Below are positions 8,988-20,990 of a stretch of 64,000 bases of DNA, piece by piece (the first letter of the stretch is position 1; the number at the start of each line of letters is the position of its first letter). Source of the stretch: Bog-473 sp963743785 (GTDB taxonomy: Bacteria > Actinomycetota > Acidimicrobiia > Acidimicrobiales > RAAP-2). Position numbers and translations under genes: made by a program. Under the pieces are notes generated by a model. It did no database searches. It was given only the letters and a program-made list of their open reading frames with translations, and had not been told where the DNA came from. The stretch is from positions 434,001 through 498,000 of the forward strand of contig CAVURD010000004.1 of assembly GCA_963743785.1 (NCBI GenBank), read 5' to 3'.

Positions 8988-10211
8988 ATGAACGTCACGC
9001 ACGCACCACTCCCACCGGAAGGTGGGGAGCTCTATTGGGACCCCTTCGACAAGGCCCTGCGGGTCGACCCCCATCCCATCTGGCGCCGCCTGCGCGACGA
9101 GGCCCCCGTCTACTACAACGACCGCTACGACTTCTGGGCCCTCAGCCGTTTCGTCGACGTTGACGCGGCCCATCGCGACCCCCAGACGTTCAGCTCCGCC
9201 CATGGAACCGTGTTGGAGATGATGACCGACACCGTGATGGACGCCACCGGGATGATGATCTTCGTTGATCCGCCCGAGCACACCCGCCTGCGCCGCCTCG
9301 TCTCCAAGGCGTTCACGCCGCGCCGCATCGCCGAACTTGAGACCAGCGTCCGGGCGCTCTGCGCCCAGCTCCTCGACGAGCGACGGGACGACGCCACGTG
9401 GGACTATGTGCAGCAGTTCGGCGCCATCGTCCCCGCCTCGGTCATCGCCACGCTGCTTGGCGTCCCGGCGCCCGATCGGGATCATGTTCGTTCCTTGATT
9501 GACCAGCTGTTCCATATCGAACCCGGCGTCGGGATGGTCAACGACCAGGCGTTCATCGCCGGGGCGGCGCTCTACGAGTACGTCGACGAACAATTGAAGA
9601 ACCGGCGGAAGTCTCCCCAGAACGACCTGCTGACGGACCTCGTCCAGGCCGAGGTCGTCGACGAAGACGGCGTGCCTCGGCGCTTGACCGAAGCGGAGAG
9701 CGCCAGCTTCGCCATCCTGCTCGTCTCCGCCGGGACCGAGACGGTGGCCCGACTGATCGGTTGGGCCGGCCTCCTGCTCGCCGCCCACATCGACCAGCGG
9801 GCAGAACTGGCCGCGGACGCCTCCCTGATCCCCAATGCCGTCGAGGAGCTGCTGCGCTACGAGTCCCCCTCTCCGGTGCAGGGGCGCTGGACGACGGCAG
9901 ACGTGGAGCTCCACGGCCTGGTGATCCCGGCTGACTCCAAGGTCCTCCTCCTCACCGGCTCGGCCGGACGAGACGAGCGGACCTATCCCGACGCCGACCG
10001 CTTCGACATCCACCGCAGCATGGATCGCCATGTCTCCTTCGGGTACGGAATTCACCTCTGCATCGGGGCCGCCCTGGCCCGGTTGGAAGGCCGGATCGCC
10101 ATCGAGGAGACCCTGCGGCGCTATCCGAATTGGGAGGTCGACACCGAGCGTGCGGTCTTGCTCTTCACGAGCACCGTGCGTGGATTCAGCCAGCTGCCAA
10201 TTTCTGCATAG
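8988..10211 (+). CDS. Cytochrome P450
   Basis: A complete 407-residue bacterial class I cytochrome P450. The I-helix oxygen-activation motif is SAGTETVAR, the K-helix ExxR is EELLR, and the haem loop is FGYGIHLCIGAALARLEG with the Cys thiolate ligand. FVDPPEHTRLRRLVSKAFTPRR is the C-helix region. It should hydroxylate a hydrophobic substrate using a separate ferredoxin and reductase. The ATG at 8988 gives the usual N-terminus; an in-frame TTG at 8979 sits at better spacing from GGGAG and is possible. The 3' end overlaps the convergent TetR gene by 26 bp. Confidence 0.93.
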   Translation: MNVTHAPLPPEGGELYWDPFDKALRVDPHPIWRRLRDEAPVYYNDRYDFWALSRFVDVDAAHRDPQTFSSAHGTVLEMMTDTVMDATGMMIFVDPPEHTRLRRLVSKAFTPRRIAELETSVRALCAQLLDERRDDATWDYVQQFGAIVPASVIATLLGVPAPDRDHVRSLIDQLFHIEPGVGMVNDQAFIAGAALYEYVDEQLKNRRKSPQNDLLTDLVQAEVVDEDGVPRRLTEAESASFAILLVSAGTETVARLIGWAGLLLAAHIDQRAELAADASLIPNAVEELLRYESPSPVQGRWTTADVELHGLVIPADSKVLLLTGSAGRDERTYPDADRFDIHRSMDRHVSFGYGIHLCIGAALARLEGRIAIEETLRRYPNWEVDTERAVLLFTSTVRGFSQLPISA

Positions 10212-10944
10212 GGAGTCCCGGTTCCGTCTCGCCGTATGACAGCACGACCTCCCATGACTCTCCCCGTCTGGCCGCGATGCCGACCAGAATGGTGGTCAGC
10301 TCTTCCTCGAAATCCGCCTCCTGGTTCTCCCCGATACCGTCAAGGAGCGAACGAGCCCCCAGAAGTTCGTCGGCGGGCCGCTGGGCCAGGACCCGATGCC
10401 ACTCGGCAATCGGCGGCTGACCTGACCGCACGGCGGAACGATGACGGATGGCCGCCACGGCCGAACCAACGGCACACGTCCCGACGGCATTCCAGGCGGC
10501 CATGGCGGATGCAGCTGTGAAGCCCTGAGGGGTCAGGACCTGGATCACGCTGTCGGCGACCTCGACGACCTGCTCCCAGCTGACCGCTCCACTGAGGTAC
10601 TGGCCCAGCACTTCGGGCTCTTCGATGAAGGCATTGCGCGAATATCGGCCCCATTCACGAAGCCACACCGACCAGTGCTTTCCTTCATGATTCGGTAACC
10701 GCATCTGGGCCATGGATCGTTGGGCCGCGAGAAGCAGGAGTTCCTTCCGATTCCGTACGTGGTGATAGAGCCCGGGCACGCTCACTCCCAGGTGTTCGGC
10801 CACCGCTTTCATGCTGCTGCGTTCCAGTCCGATCTCGAGAACCGCTTCGGCAATGGCGTCCTTGTCGATCCGCGCCGGTCGACCTACTCGACGCCCGGTG
10901 GGAAGGACGACTGGTTCCTTCCCCGTCATCTCAGCTGGCCGCAC
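10186..10944 (-). CDS. TetR-family transcriptional regulator
   Basis: A TetR/AcrR repressor of about 250 residues. The N-terminal helix-turn-helix is visible at about residues 25-70 (DAIAEAVLEIGLERSSMKAVAEHLGVSVPGLYHHVRNRKELL). The helical C-terminal ligand pocket has no recognisable signature. It ends the operon Rieske oxygenase, ADC-like protein, amidohydrolase, TetR. Two starts compete: GTG at 10944 (GGAAGTAA upstream, 14-bp overlap with the amidohydrolase) and ATG at 10929, just after that stop. It probably controls the surrounding catabolic operons in response to an acyl-CoA or substrate. Confidence 0.88.
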   Translation of the reverse strand: MRPAEMTGKEPVVLPTGRRVGRPARIDKDAIAEAVLEIGLERSSMKAVAEHLGVSVPGLYHHVRNRKELLLLAAQRSMAQMRLPNHEGKHWSVWLREWGRYSRNAFIEEPEVLGQYLSGAVSWEQVVEVADSVIQVLTPQGFTAASAMAAWNAVGTCAVGSAVAAIRHRSAVRSGQPPIAEWHRVLAQRPADELLGARSLLDGIGENQEADFEEELTTILVGIAARRGESWEVVLSYGETEPGLPMQKLAAG

Positions 10945-12136
10945 TTACTTCCGGCGAGTGCACATCCTCGAGGGTAGGGCCGATCTTCTCCGCCAACGGG
11001 GACAGCGCCGCGACGTCGAAACGGTAGACGGCAGCCGCATTGCCCCCGAGCATCCGGCGTGCCTCGCTTTCGGGGACGTCGAAGAAGGTGTCATGGATGC
11101 TCTCTCGAGTATGCGGCCAGGTCCCCTCGGGGTGCGGAAAATCGTTCCCCCACAGAAAGGCCTCAACGCCGATCTCGTGGCGTCGCTCGATCTCTTCCCG
11201 GCTGGGCGTCGATGCGCCGACGAAGATATTGGTGCCGAAGTACTCGCTGGGCCGGCGCGACACGTGTTGGCGGAACGCATCGCCCAGTTTGGCCGTGTTG
11301 TGCCCGCCCACCCATTTCTCGTCCATCCGCTTGACGATGCCCGGGAGCCACCACGCGCCGTCTTCCGTGAGGGCGAACTTGAGCGTGGGGTTGCGATCGA
11401 ATGCGCCGGACCACAGGAGCGCCCAGAGCGGCCGGGCGGCCCACCACCACGCCTCGGTGGCGTAGATCGCCACCAGACCGGGCGGCGAGATGATGTCTCG
11501 AGACGCCCCCCCGGAATGCACGTGCACGACGATCCCCAGGTCCGCACAGGCGGCCCAGATCGGTTCGTAACGTGGATCGTTGTAGGCCGGCTGACTCCCC
11601 CAGAGGGTTGGAATCATCATGGCCCGGAACCCGTCGTTGGCGATGCGCCTGATTTCCGTCAGTGCCTCCTCGATGTCATGGAGGATCGGCACGGTGGCGA
11701 TCCCGCAACGCCGCTCCGGACTTTCCGAGCAGAGCTCGGCCAGCCAACGGTTGTGGGCCCGGGCCCCCGCCATGACCAGCTCGCCGTCCAGATCACCCGA
11801 AGAGCCCAGGCCGGCCCCGAATGGCGCCGATGCCCCGCCGCCGAGCACGTCGGCGTCGGGAAAGATGACCTCGGCCACGATGCCTTCCCGGTCGAGTTCG
11901 ATGTTGCGGGCCGTCGAATCCCACGACGCCTTCTTGCCGCCGTCTCCGGTCTCGTCTTCCCACTTCTCTTCGAAGTCGCCGGAGTCGACCAGATCCCGAC
12001 GCGCCCCGATCAACTGCTGGTTCGCCGCCACGTCGGCATCGAACGCCTCGAGGTATTTCGGGTCCAGGTACTCGCGATAGCGCTCAGTGGGCGGCCCCGC
12101 GTGCGTGTCAGACGAAATGACCAGGTACCTATCCAT
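10931..12136 (-). CDS. Amidohydrolase-2 family metal-dependent hydrolase (paralog B)
   Basis: A 401-residue amidohydrolase-2 protein. The N-terminal ISSDTHAGPP carries a DTH metal motif in place of the DAH seen in the paralogs. Further motifs are VVHVHSGGASRD (His ligands) and WGNDFPHPEGTWPHT with the catalytic Asp. It is more distant from the genes at 7576 and 23093 than they are from each other. It lies 38 bp after the ADC-like gene, and the TetR gene follows it directly. A decarboxylase or hydrolase role in ring or side-chain breakdown is inferred. Confidence 0.88.
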   Translation of the reverse strand: MDRYLVISSDTHAGPPTERYREYLDPKYLEAFDADVAANQQLIGARRDLVDSGDFEEKWEDETGDGGKKASWDSTARNIELDREGIVAEVIFPDADVLGGGASAPFGAGLGSSGDLDGELVMAGARAHNRWLAELCSESPERRCGIATVPILHDIEEALTEIRRIANDGFRAMMIPTLWGSQPAYNDPRYEPIWAACADLGIVVHVHSGGASRDIISPPGLVAIYATEAWWWAARPLWALLWSGAFDRNPTLKFALTEDGAWWLPGIVKRMDEKWVGGHNTAKLGDAFRQHVSRRPSEYFGTNIFVGASTPSREEIERRHEIGVEAFLWGNDFPHPEGTWPHTRESIHDTFFDVPESEARRMLGGNAAAVYRFDVAALSPLAEKIGPTLEDVHSPEVSAAS

Positions 12137-12174
12137 TCGTGCTCCTCAAACTTTCAGGTGGTCCGGGCCAAACC

Positions 12175-12934
12175 TCAGACGTGGTCGTAGCGAGCGAAGG
12201 CGAAGGGCGCGAATTTCTCCGCATCGACCGGTCCCACGACCTTCGGGCTCACGCTGCTCTTTCGGGTCGTCCAGGTGAGCGAGACGAACTCCTCGACGGG
12301 AAGATCGGCCACCGGTGCCGTTGCCACGTCACGCAGCACCAGCTTGCCTTCGACGCGCTCCGCGGTGATCGGTGTGCGCACCTGGTCGACCCGCACCAGC
12401 AGCGGCCCGGCGTCAAATCCGGGACCCTCGATGGCCGGCAGGAACTTGAACCAGAACTGCGTGGCCGCATAGGGCGCGGGAACAGGGCAGCTCTTCGGCG
12501 ACATCGCCGACCATCTCAATGAACGCCACGCCGTGACGCGAGACGCTGGCACGCACGTGCGACCCATCGCGCTCCATCTCAATCTCGGCCAGCTTCTTGG
12601 GCTCGCCGAAGCGCTCCCGGCTGATCGCCACCGCCGACTCGAGATCGATGGGAATCATGAGTGGATACTCGCCCAGTGTGCCTTGGTAGACGGCGTCGAC
12701 CGCGAAGAAGCCCACCTTTTCCTGGTGCCGGTGACCGTTGGGCAGGGCCAGGTCGATGGTGGTGACCCGGGCGTGGACGCGGGGCTCGGGCGGAGCTTCG
12801 AGCGGTGGGGGCAGCACGGCGGCGAGCAAGACCGGATCGGTCAGGTAGACCGCTTCCAATGAGGGCAGGACGGGGCCTTCGGGAATGGCGGCTGGTCGCC
12901 ATGCGGCATTCGAGACCCAACGGTTTTGCGGCAT
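12175..12934 (-). CDS. Acetoacetate decarboxylase-like protein, one frameshift
   Basis: The first frame (12934 to about 12480) begins MPQNRWVSNAAW and includes YPLMIPIDLESAVAISRERFGEPKKLAEI, a block typical of the acetoacetate decarboxylase superfamily. The second frame (about 12480 to 12175) continues with PYAATQFWFKFLPAIEG and LVRVDQVRTPITAERVEG. Joined, they give about 252 residues, normal for the family. Remote members do not all decarboxylate acetoacetate; the Schiff-base Lys was not securely identified. AAGGAGCATCAC precedes the ATG at 12934. The gene lies between the Rieske oxygenase and amidohydrolase genes. Confidence 0.75.
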
Positions 12935-12992
12935 GTGATGCTCCTTTGCATGAGATTGGTACGTTGACGTTCTGAGGTGTGCGGGTCGGATA

Positions 12993-14027
12993 TCAGTCGA
13001 TGGCCAGCGAGGGATCGGAGTAGAACTGCTGGCACCACTCACGGTGGTCGAGGATGGTGCGCTCGTCCTTGATCAGGATCGGCCGCTCCACGTAACGCTT
13101 GTTCTCCCAGATGGGAATGTCCTGACTCAGTCCGGAGGTGAAGCTCAGCGCCGAGGCTTCGGCCGCTCCGGGACCATTGGCGACCGGGGCCAGAAAGGTC
13201 CACCGGACCTGGACATGCTCCTCGTCGACCGGTGTGGTCGATGAGAAGAAGGTGACATGGTTCGTGATGCGCAGCACCCCGAGGCCCAGTCCGAAGGTCT
13301 CACGAGTGAACATCCCGTTCATCCCGATGACCCGCTTGTACGTGCCGTCGATGAAGATGTCCTCTTCGGGAATCGACTCGGTCCCGTGGATGAATTGGAA
13401 GTGCGCCTGGTCGTGGTTGTTCTCGGCCATCTCCTGGCAGACCGTCCTCAGGGTGAAATCGATGGTGTAGGGCTCGCCGTACGCCGGGTCGTCGAATTCC
13501 TTCACCTCGGGCACGTCGTAGAACGGGGGCTTGCCCTCGGCATGGAACCAGGCCCACACCATGTGATTTCGCTCAATGGTGGGATACGAGCGAATCTTCG
13601 CCTGACTGGGGATCTTCCCCGAACCGTACGGGATGGCAACGCACTTGCCCGTGCTCCCGTCGTAGTTCCAGCCGTGGAAGGGACAGACGATGGCATCGTC
13701 CTCGACCCGACCGCCGACGCCGAGGTGCGCCCCCAGGTGGGCGCAATAGGCGCTGACCAGACGGGCCTCCCCGTCCGCCGTGCGGTACAGCACCAGATCC
13801 CGGCCGAAATAGAAGACCGGCTTCACCTCGAGCGGCGCGATCTCGGCTGCCTCCGAGACGATGAACCACCCGTTGGGCATGGGGAAGGGAAAACGTGGGG
13901 CCGATTCCCGGCGCACTCTCGGCCGACCACCCACGTCCGAGATGTACTCAGGTCGACGGGGCATCCCACCCTTCAGCGGCTCGCCGATCGCGCCGACTTC
14001 GCCAGCCGCGGTCTTCAGATCCGTCAT
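12993..14027 (-). CDS. Rieske non-haem iron oxygenase, KshA-like
   Basis: A 344-residue terminal oxygenase. The Rieske [2Fe-2S] ligands are in YCAHLGAHLGVGG and CPFHGWNYDG (CxH-17-CxxH). The mononuclear iron site is in AENNHDQAHFQFIHG. The architecture resembles 3-ketosteroid 9alpha-hydroxylase KshA and DAF-36/neverland sterol desaturases, which hydroxylate or desaturate steroid rings and need a separate reductase; none is visible here. The start at 14027 (MTDLKTAAGE) follows AAAGGGGCGCC. It heads the minus-strand operon and is divergent from the SDR gene at 14154. The family is certain; a steroid substrate is inferred. Confidence 0.88.
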   Translation of the reverse strand: MTDLKTAAGEVGAIGEPLKGGMPRRPEYISDVGGRPRVRRESAPRFPFPMPNGWFIVSEAAEIAPLEVKPVFYFGRDLVLYRTADGEARLVSAYCAHLGAHLGVGGRVEDDAIVCPFHGWNYDGSTGKCVAIPYGSGKIPSQAKIRSYPTIERNHMVWAWFHAEGKPPFYDVPEVKEFDDPAYGEPYTIDFTLRTVCQEMAENNHDQAHFQFIHGTESIPEEDIFIDGTYKRVIGMNGMFTRETFGLGLGVLRITNHVTFFSSTTPVDEEHVQVRWTFLAPVANGPGAAEASALSFTSGLSQDIPIWENKRYVERPILIKDERTILDHREWCQQFYSDPSLAID

Positions 14028-14153
14028 GGCGCCCCTTTCGGATGCCCCACCGGGGCACTCAACTATTTTCCGAATCAATTATCAATATATACTCTGCAAG
14101 TCAGGAGTCAAGGGGTGGGGGCTTGGTGCCCACGTTCTCCGGAGAGGGACGGC
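14028..14153. promoter_or_regulatory. Divergent promoter region, Rieske operon / SDR
   Basis: This 126-bp gap contains an AT-rich core near 14062-14102 (CAATTATCAATATATACTC), the likely promoter zone for both directions. GGAGAGGGACGGC before the SDR ATG is its ribosome-binding site. Confidence 0.35.
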
Positions 14154-15028
14154 ATGAAAGAACTTCGCGGAAAAGTGGCGGTGGTCACGGGAGGAGCGAG
14201 CGGCATCGGCCGTCGCCATCGCGCGGGCCTTCCTGAACGAGGGCATGTCGGTGGTGATCGCCGACATCGAGCAGGCGGCCCTCGACGGCGCCGTCGCCGA
14301 GCTCGGCCCGCATGGGCGCGGTCACCGGCGTGGTGACCGACGTGAGCAAGCTCGAATCGGTCGGGGCCCTGGCGGACCGCGTCTACGCCACGTACGGCGC
14401 CTGCCACGTCCTGTGCAACAACGCCGGCGTGGGCGCGCCCAGCTCGAAGGTGTGGACCACCACGCCCAACGATTGGCGGTGGGTCTTCGGGGTCAACGTG
14501 ACGGGCGTGGTCAACGGCATTCTCACCTTCGTGCCCCGCATGCTCGAGGGGGGAGCCGAGGGCCACATCGTGAACACCTCCTCACCGGACGGTCCCATCT
14601 CACCACTGTCCACGGCGTCGGTCTACGCCGCCAGCAAGGCGGCCGTCTCGACCATCACCGAATGCCTGGCCGCTCAGCTCGAAGCCGACGACACCAACCT
14701 GAGGGCGTCCGTGTTCTATCCCTCCGGGGGTCTGATGCGCACAGGCCTCTGGACGGCGGAGCGCACCCGACCGCCCGAGCTGGCCCGGGAACGCCCCCGC
14801 GAGACGACCCCGATGACGATTGAAGGTCTCGAGGCGATGGCGCAGAAGGCCGGGCGGGAACTGCAATTCCAATCCCTCGACGAGTTGGCCGACCTGGTGG
14901 TCTCGGGCATCAAGGAACAGCGCTTCGTCATGATGTTGGGCCTGGACGAGACGGCGGCGACCCTCCGGTCCCGGGCCGACGCCATCGAGAAGGGTGAACT
15001 GCCGCTCACCAAGGCGCACCTCAGCTAG
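14154..15028 (+). CDS. SDR-family oxidoreductase, two frameshifts
   Basis: The first frame begins MKELRGKVAVVTGGASGIGR (nucleotide-binding TGxxxGxG). A second frame supplies MSVVIADIEQAALDGAVAELG (strand 2 with the NAD-specific Asp), and a third, from about 14310 on, supplies DVSKLESV, CNNAGVG, VNTSSPDGP and the catalytic YAASK. Two indels, near 14210 and 14310, reconnect a normal SDR of about 290 residues. GGAGAGGGACGGC precedes the ATG. Similar proteins oxidise hydroxyl groups of steroid- or terpenoid-like alcohols. The gene faces the ligase fusion gene convergently, 4 bp apart. Confidence 0.82.
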
Positions 15029-15032
15029 AGCG

Positions 15033-17546
<2,514 letters not shown>

Positions 17547-17550
<4 letters not shown>

Positions 17551-18050
17551 CGACTCAGGAATGGCGCGGTGGAGCCCCCAACGGCCATCTCGGGCATCCC
17601 GAGCTTGCGATGGTCCCACGACCGGGTCCGCTCGACGTCGAGTCTGACCGTGACCCGATTGTTGATCATCGCCTCGACCAGTGGACGCAGGTCCTCCGAG
17701 TAGGGACCCATGTATCGCTCGAAGACGCTGACGCCCACCTTCCACAGTGTGTCGGGGTCGTCGACCACCACGCCCCGACCCTCGAGCGAGACGCCGCGCA
17801 GCTGATCGTACGTCAAGCCATCTTCGATGAGGAAGGAGAACAGATCGTTGCGGCGCAGGTTCGCCACCTTCTGCGATTTGGCCTTCGTTTCGATCCACAC
17901 GTGGCCGTCTATGACGGCGTACCACATGGCCACCAAATGAGGAAGGCCTTTCGGTCCGACCGTGGCGACGGTCGCACTCCGTTGCTGCTCAACGAACACG
18001 GTGATCTCGTCGTCGCTCATCCTGATGCTCGCCCGTTGATTCTCGCCCAT
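17547..18050 (-). CDS. PPOX-class flavin/F420-binding protein
   Basis: A 167-residue split-barrel protein of the pyridoxamine-5'-phosphate-oxidase superfamily. SATVATVGPKGLPHLVAMWYAV is the typical first strand pair, followed by KSQKVANLRRND. Actinobacterial members bind FMN, F420 or haem and often reduce or bind a pathway intermediate. It sits between the thiolase gene and the SDR-ligase fusion, overlapping the latter by 4 bp. The cofactor cannot be assigned from sequence. Confidence 0.82.
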
Positions 18051-18157
18051 GTGGTGTTCCTTTCGTGGAGGTCACGGGTCCCTCGGCCTGCCGGCCCGGG
18101 GCGCACCGCGCTGGTGACCAGTGCCGTCGGGACTGACCGGACGGCAGGATCGGGACG

Positions 18158-19351
18158 TCAGCCCAACTGGTTCCCGACGACGGAGACAAAGGACAGCATC
18201 TCTCCCGGGTATCCCCCCAAGTTGTGGGTCATGGCCAGGCCACGATCGACGGTGGCGATCTGGCGATCGTCCGGTGCCTCGTGACGCAGCTGGAGCCAGC
18301 ACTCGAAGAACATGCGAAGGCCCGAGGCGCCAACGGGGTGGCCAAAGCTCTTCAGCCCGCCGTCGGGGTTGACCGGGAGATCGCCGTCGAGTGCGAACGT
18401 CCCGGCCAGTACCTCCTTCCAGGCCGACCCACGCGGGGCGAACCCGAGGTCCTCCATCAGCACGAGTTCCGTGGGCGTGAAGCAGTCGTGCACCTCCGCC
18501 ATCGCCAACTGGCTCCGGGGATCGGTGATGCCGGCCTGGCGGTACGCGTCCGCCGCGGCCGCTTCGCATTCGGGGAAATGGGTGTAGTCATAGCCCGGAT
18601 CGATGAGGCCCGAGCCGCTCCCGGCGACGAAGGACAGCGCCTTGAGGTAAATGGGCTTGTCGGTGTACTTCAGCGCATCCTCGGCGCGCACCACGATGGC
18701 CGCGGCGGCCCCATCGGCCACGCCGGCGCAGTCGAAAACACCGAGCGTTCCAGCCAGTCGGGGAGACTTGAGGACGGTCTCCTTGGTGATTTCTTTGCGG
18801 AACTGGGCGCGAGAGTTGCGCGCCCCGTTGTGGTGGTTCTTGACCGCGATGGAGGCCAGGACGTCGGCCATGGTCTCGTCGTCGACGCCGTACTTCTGCC
18901 CGTAGGCCGGCGCCACCATGGAGAACATGGCGGCCGCGGTCAGCGTTCTGGCCGTCCCGTCATTGGGCGGATTGTTGGCGTTCAGGCCCTGGAATCCGCT
19001 GTCCTTCACTTTTTCCGCGCCGACGGCCATGGCGACGTCATAGGCACCAGACGCCACGGCGTAGGCCGCGGCCCGCAAGGTTTCCGCACCGGTGGCGCAA
19101 TAGTTCTCCACCCGGGTCACCGGCTTGTTGTGCAGCTGCAGTGGCCGGGCCAGCGTGATGCCGCTCATCCCGCTCTGGGCCGTGCCGAACCAGTAGGCAT
19201 CGACCTCCTCCCTGGTGGTGCCGGCCGAGGCGAAGGCCTCGGTGGTGGCGTCAACGATGAGGTCGTCGAGTCCCTTGTCCCAGTGTTCGGCAAAGGGCGT
19301 GCAGCCCATGCCCACAATGGCCACCTGATCGCGAATGCCGTGCGAACCCAT
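18158..19351 (-). CDS. Thiolase / SCP-x-type lipid-transfer acyltransferase
   Basis: A 397-residue thiolase-superfamily protein of the SCP-x/Ltp subgroup. The nucleophile Cys is in ENYCATGAETLRAA. The C-terminal motifs are SFGHPVGASGLRM (His) and AMTHNLGGYPG. It should cleave a beta-ketoacyl-CoA or, as in the Ltp2/DUF35 aldolases of sterol breakdown, a beta-hydroxyacyl-CoA. The gene starts 4 bp after the stop of the HMG-synthase-like/DUF35 gene. A thiolase next to a DUF35 partner is the arrangement known for sterol side-chain aldolase and archaeal thiolase/HMGS complexes. Confidence 0.9.
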   Translation of the reverse strand: MGSHGIRDQVAIVGMGCTPFAEHWDKGLDDLIVDATTEAFASAGTTREEVDAYWFGTAQSGMSGITLARPLQLHNKPVTRVENYCATGAETLRAAAYAVASGAYDVAMAVGAEKVKDSGFQGLNANNPPNDGTARTLTAAAMFSMVAPAYGQKYGVDDETMADVLASIAVKNHHNGARNSRAQFRKEITKETVLKSPRLAGTLGVFDCAGVADGAAAAIVVRAEDALKYTDKPIYLKALSFVAGSGSGLIDPGYDYTHFPECEAAAADAYRQAGITDPRSQLAMAEVHDCFTPTELVLMEDLGFAPRGSAWKEVLAGTFALDGDLPVNPDGGLKSFGHPVGASGLRMFFECWLQLRHEAPDDRQIATVDRGLAMTHNLGGYPGEMLSFVSVVGNQLG

Positions 19352-19355
19352 CAGG

Positions 19356-20858
19356 TCATTCCTTCCCGCGCACTGGGCGCGCTTTCCAGAAGTAGTCGTG
19401 GATACCGTCGGCGCTGAAGAGCCGGCGGAAGGTCATCTCCACCCGACTCCCGACTCGGATTGCTGCGGCGTCCACGTCGGTGAGCTCGACGGGGTAGCGG
19501 CCCCCGCCATCGAAATCCACGATGGCGAAGACAATGGGCGGGCTGGGCGAGTAGGCCAGCCGGTCGATGGTAAAGGTGACGACCGTTCCGACGGCCTCAG
19601 CCATGGCCACCGGTTCCATGTCGTCGAGGGCGCCGCCGATCATGGATACCCGCGCCGGAGGCATGTGCACCGCTCCCGAGGATCGATCACGCGAACCGAC
19701 GAAGCCGAACTTCCAGTCCTCGCTCCGGTGGGCCGCCGAGCTCGAGACGCGAGCCGGCTCGGGTCGGCGCGGCGGTTCGGGGGACAGCTGCCCCCGCCAG
19801 GCCAGGAATTTCGAATAGGGCAGATCCGCCCCGTGGTCGACCTGGTCGGCAACGGGACGGACCGGCCGCCACGACGACAGGGCGTCGGTCGTGCGCAAGA
19901 CCACGGCATCGGCACCATCGGCCAGGTGTAACAGGACAATGACCGTCGGCGTCGGCGCACCTTCCTCACGGGACAGACTCTCGAGGACGGACGCCAAGAC
20001 CAGGAGCGGGTGCGCCGCACCGGCCTGCCCGACGGTCGAGGAGAGGTCATCGGGGAAGGCCGACTCGTCCACCTGCAGCCGTTTGCGCAGTCCGGTCACG
20101 GCGCGGGCGTGCATGCCCGTCACGATGACCCGCCCGACCTCGCCCGTCTCCAGGCCGGCGGCTTTGAGCGCCCGGGCGAACGCATCCTGCCCGAGCGCCA
20201 CGTAGCGATTCTCGCCGAACCGCTCTTCCCACAATTTCGAGACGAGCGATCCCGGAGAGCGCCAACGATCGGTGAACTCGTCGGTCGCTGAGGCACTGGC
20301 GACGAATTCGGCCACGACGGCCTCGCCTTCGCCGATCAGGGCGGCCGCCCCAGCGTCTCCTCCGGCGGACTCGTCCGCACTCGTGGGCAGACCGTCACGC
20401 ATGTCGGCCCCCACCACCAGTGTGGTCCCGCCGCCGCGAAGGGCCGTCAGCAAGCAGCCGATGCCGGACCTCAGCGCGCCACCGAAGTCGTAGGCGGGCA
20501 CGTCGGAGGGCAGGCGAAGCGCCGCGGCGACGGCCGTGGCGTTGGTCTTGTCCAAATAGGCGGGTGACGAGGTGGCAAACCACAGCGCGTCGACGGCGGC
20601 GGTCGGTGCTCCCTTGGTGGCCAGGCGCGCCGCCTCGACACCGAGCGTGGTGGTGTCCTCGTCATGGGACGCCACGGCACGGGCGCCTTTGCCACCCCCA
20701 CTCATCATGAAGGCCGAAATGTCTGATCGGGAGAGCCGCCGGTAGGGCACGTAGCCGGCGGCGCTGAGTATTCCTCGCACGAAGGGTGAGCTTACCTGCT
20801 GCCCTTTTGCTCCCGATTGCCGAATTTCGGGCTGGCGCCGACGGAAGAGCGCGGGCAT
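19356..20858 (-). CDS. HMG-CoA-synthase-like protein with C-terminal DUF35 OB-fold
   Basis: A 500-residue fusion. Residues 27 to about 330 follow the thiolase-like fold of HMG-CoA synthase (RGILSAAGYVPYRRL, TLGVEAARLA, LWFATSSPAYLDKTNA, GQAGAAHPLLVLASVLE). The position of the nucleophilic Cys (NACYGG in true synthases) reads GGALRSG here, so that Cys is absent. Residues of about 375-500 form a DUF35 OB-fold (PPARVSMIGGALDDMEPV, GGRYPVELTDVDA), and the zinc-ribbon cysteines are also missing. It probably partners the thiolase encoded 4 bp downstream as a scaffold or CoA-binding subunit. AAGGCGCCG precedes the ATG at 20858; a GTG at 20780 would match a shorter family N-terminus. Confidence 0.82.
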   Translation of the reverse strand: MPALFRRRQPEIRQSGAKGQQVSSPFVRGILSAAGYVPYRRLSRSDISAFMMSGGGKGARAVASHDEDTTTLGVEAARLATKGAPTAAVDALWFATSSPAYLDKTNATAVAAALRLPSDVPAYDFGGALRSGIGCLLTALRGGGTTLVVGADMRDGLPTSADESAGGDAGAAALIGEGEAVVAEFVASASATDEFTDRWRSPGSLVSKLWEERFGENRYVALGQDAFARALKAAGLETGEVGRVIVTGMHARAVTGLRKRLQVDESAFPDDLSSTVGQAGAAHPLLVLASVLESLSREEGAPTPTVIVLLHLADGADAVVLRTTDALSSWRPVRPVADQVDHGADLPYSKFLAWRGQLSPEPPRRPEPARVSSSAAHRSEDWKFGFVGSRDRSSGAVHMPPARVSMIGGALDDMEPVAMAEAVGTVVTFTIDRLAYSPSPPIVFAIVDFDGGGRYPVELTDVDAAAIRVGSRVEMTFRRLFSADGIHDYFWKARPVRGKE

Positions 20859-20990
20859 CGGCGCCTTGTCACGACCTCTCCCGGCACGGCGTCAGGGTCG
20901 GTAGGGTCACGAGGTCGTGATGGCCACAAGAAGGGAGATCGCAGTGGGTGAGGGGAAGCGGGTGGAATCGACGTTTCTCCCGGAAGTGGC

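Noticed and set aside
18224..19417. 397-codon plus-strand frame
   Set aside because: Exact antisense of the thiolase gene, low in recognisable motifs.
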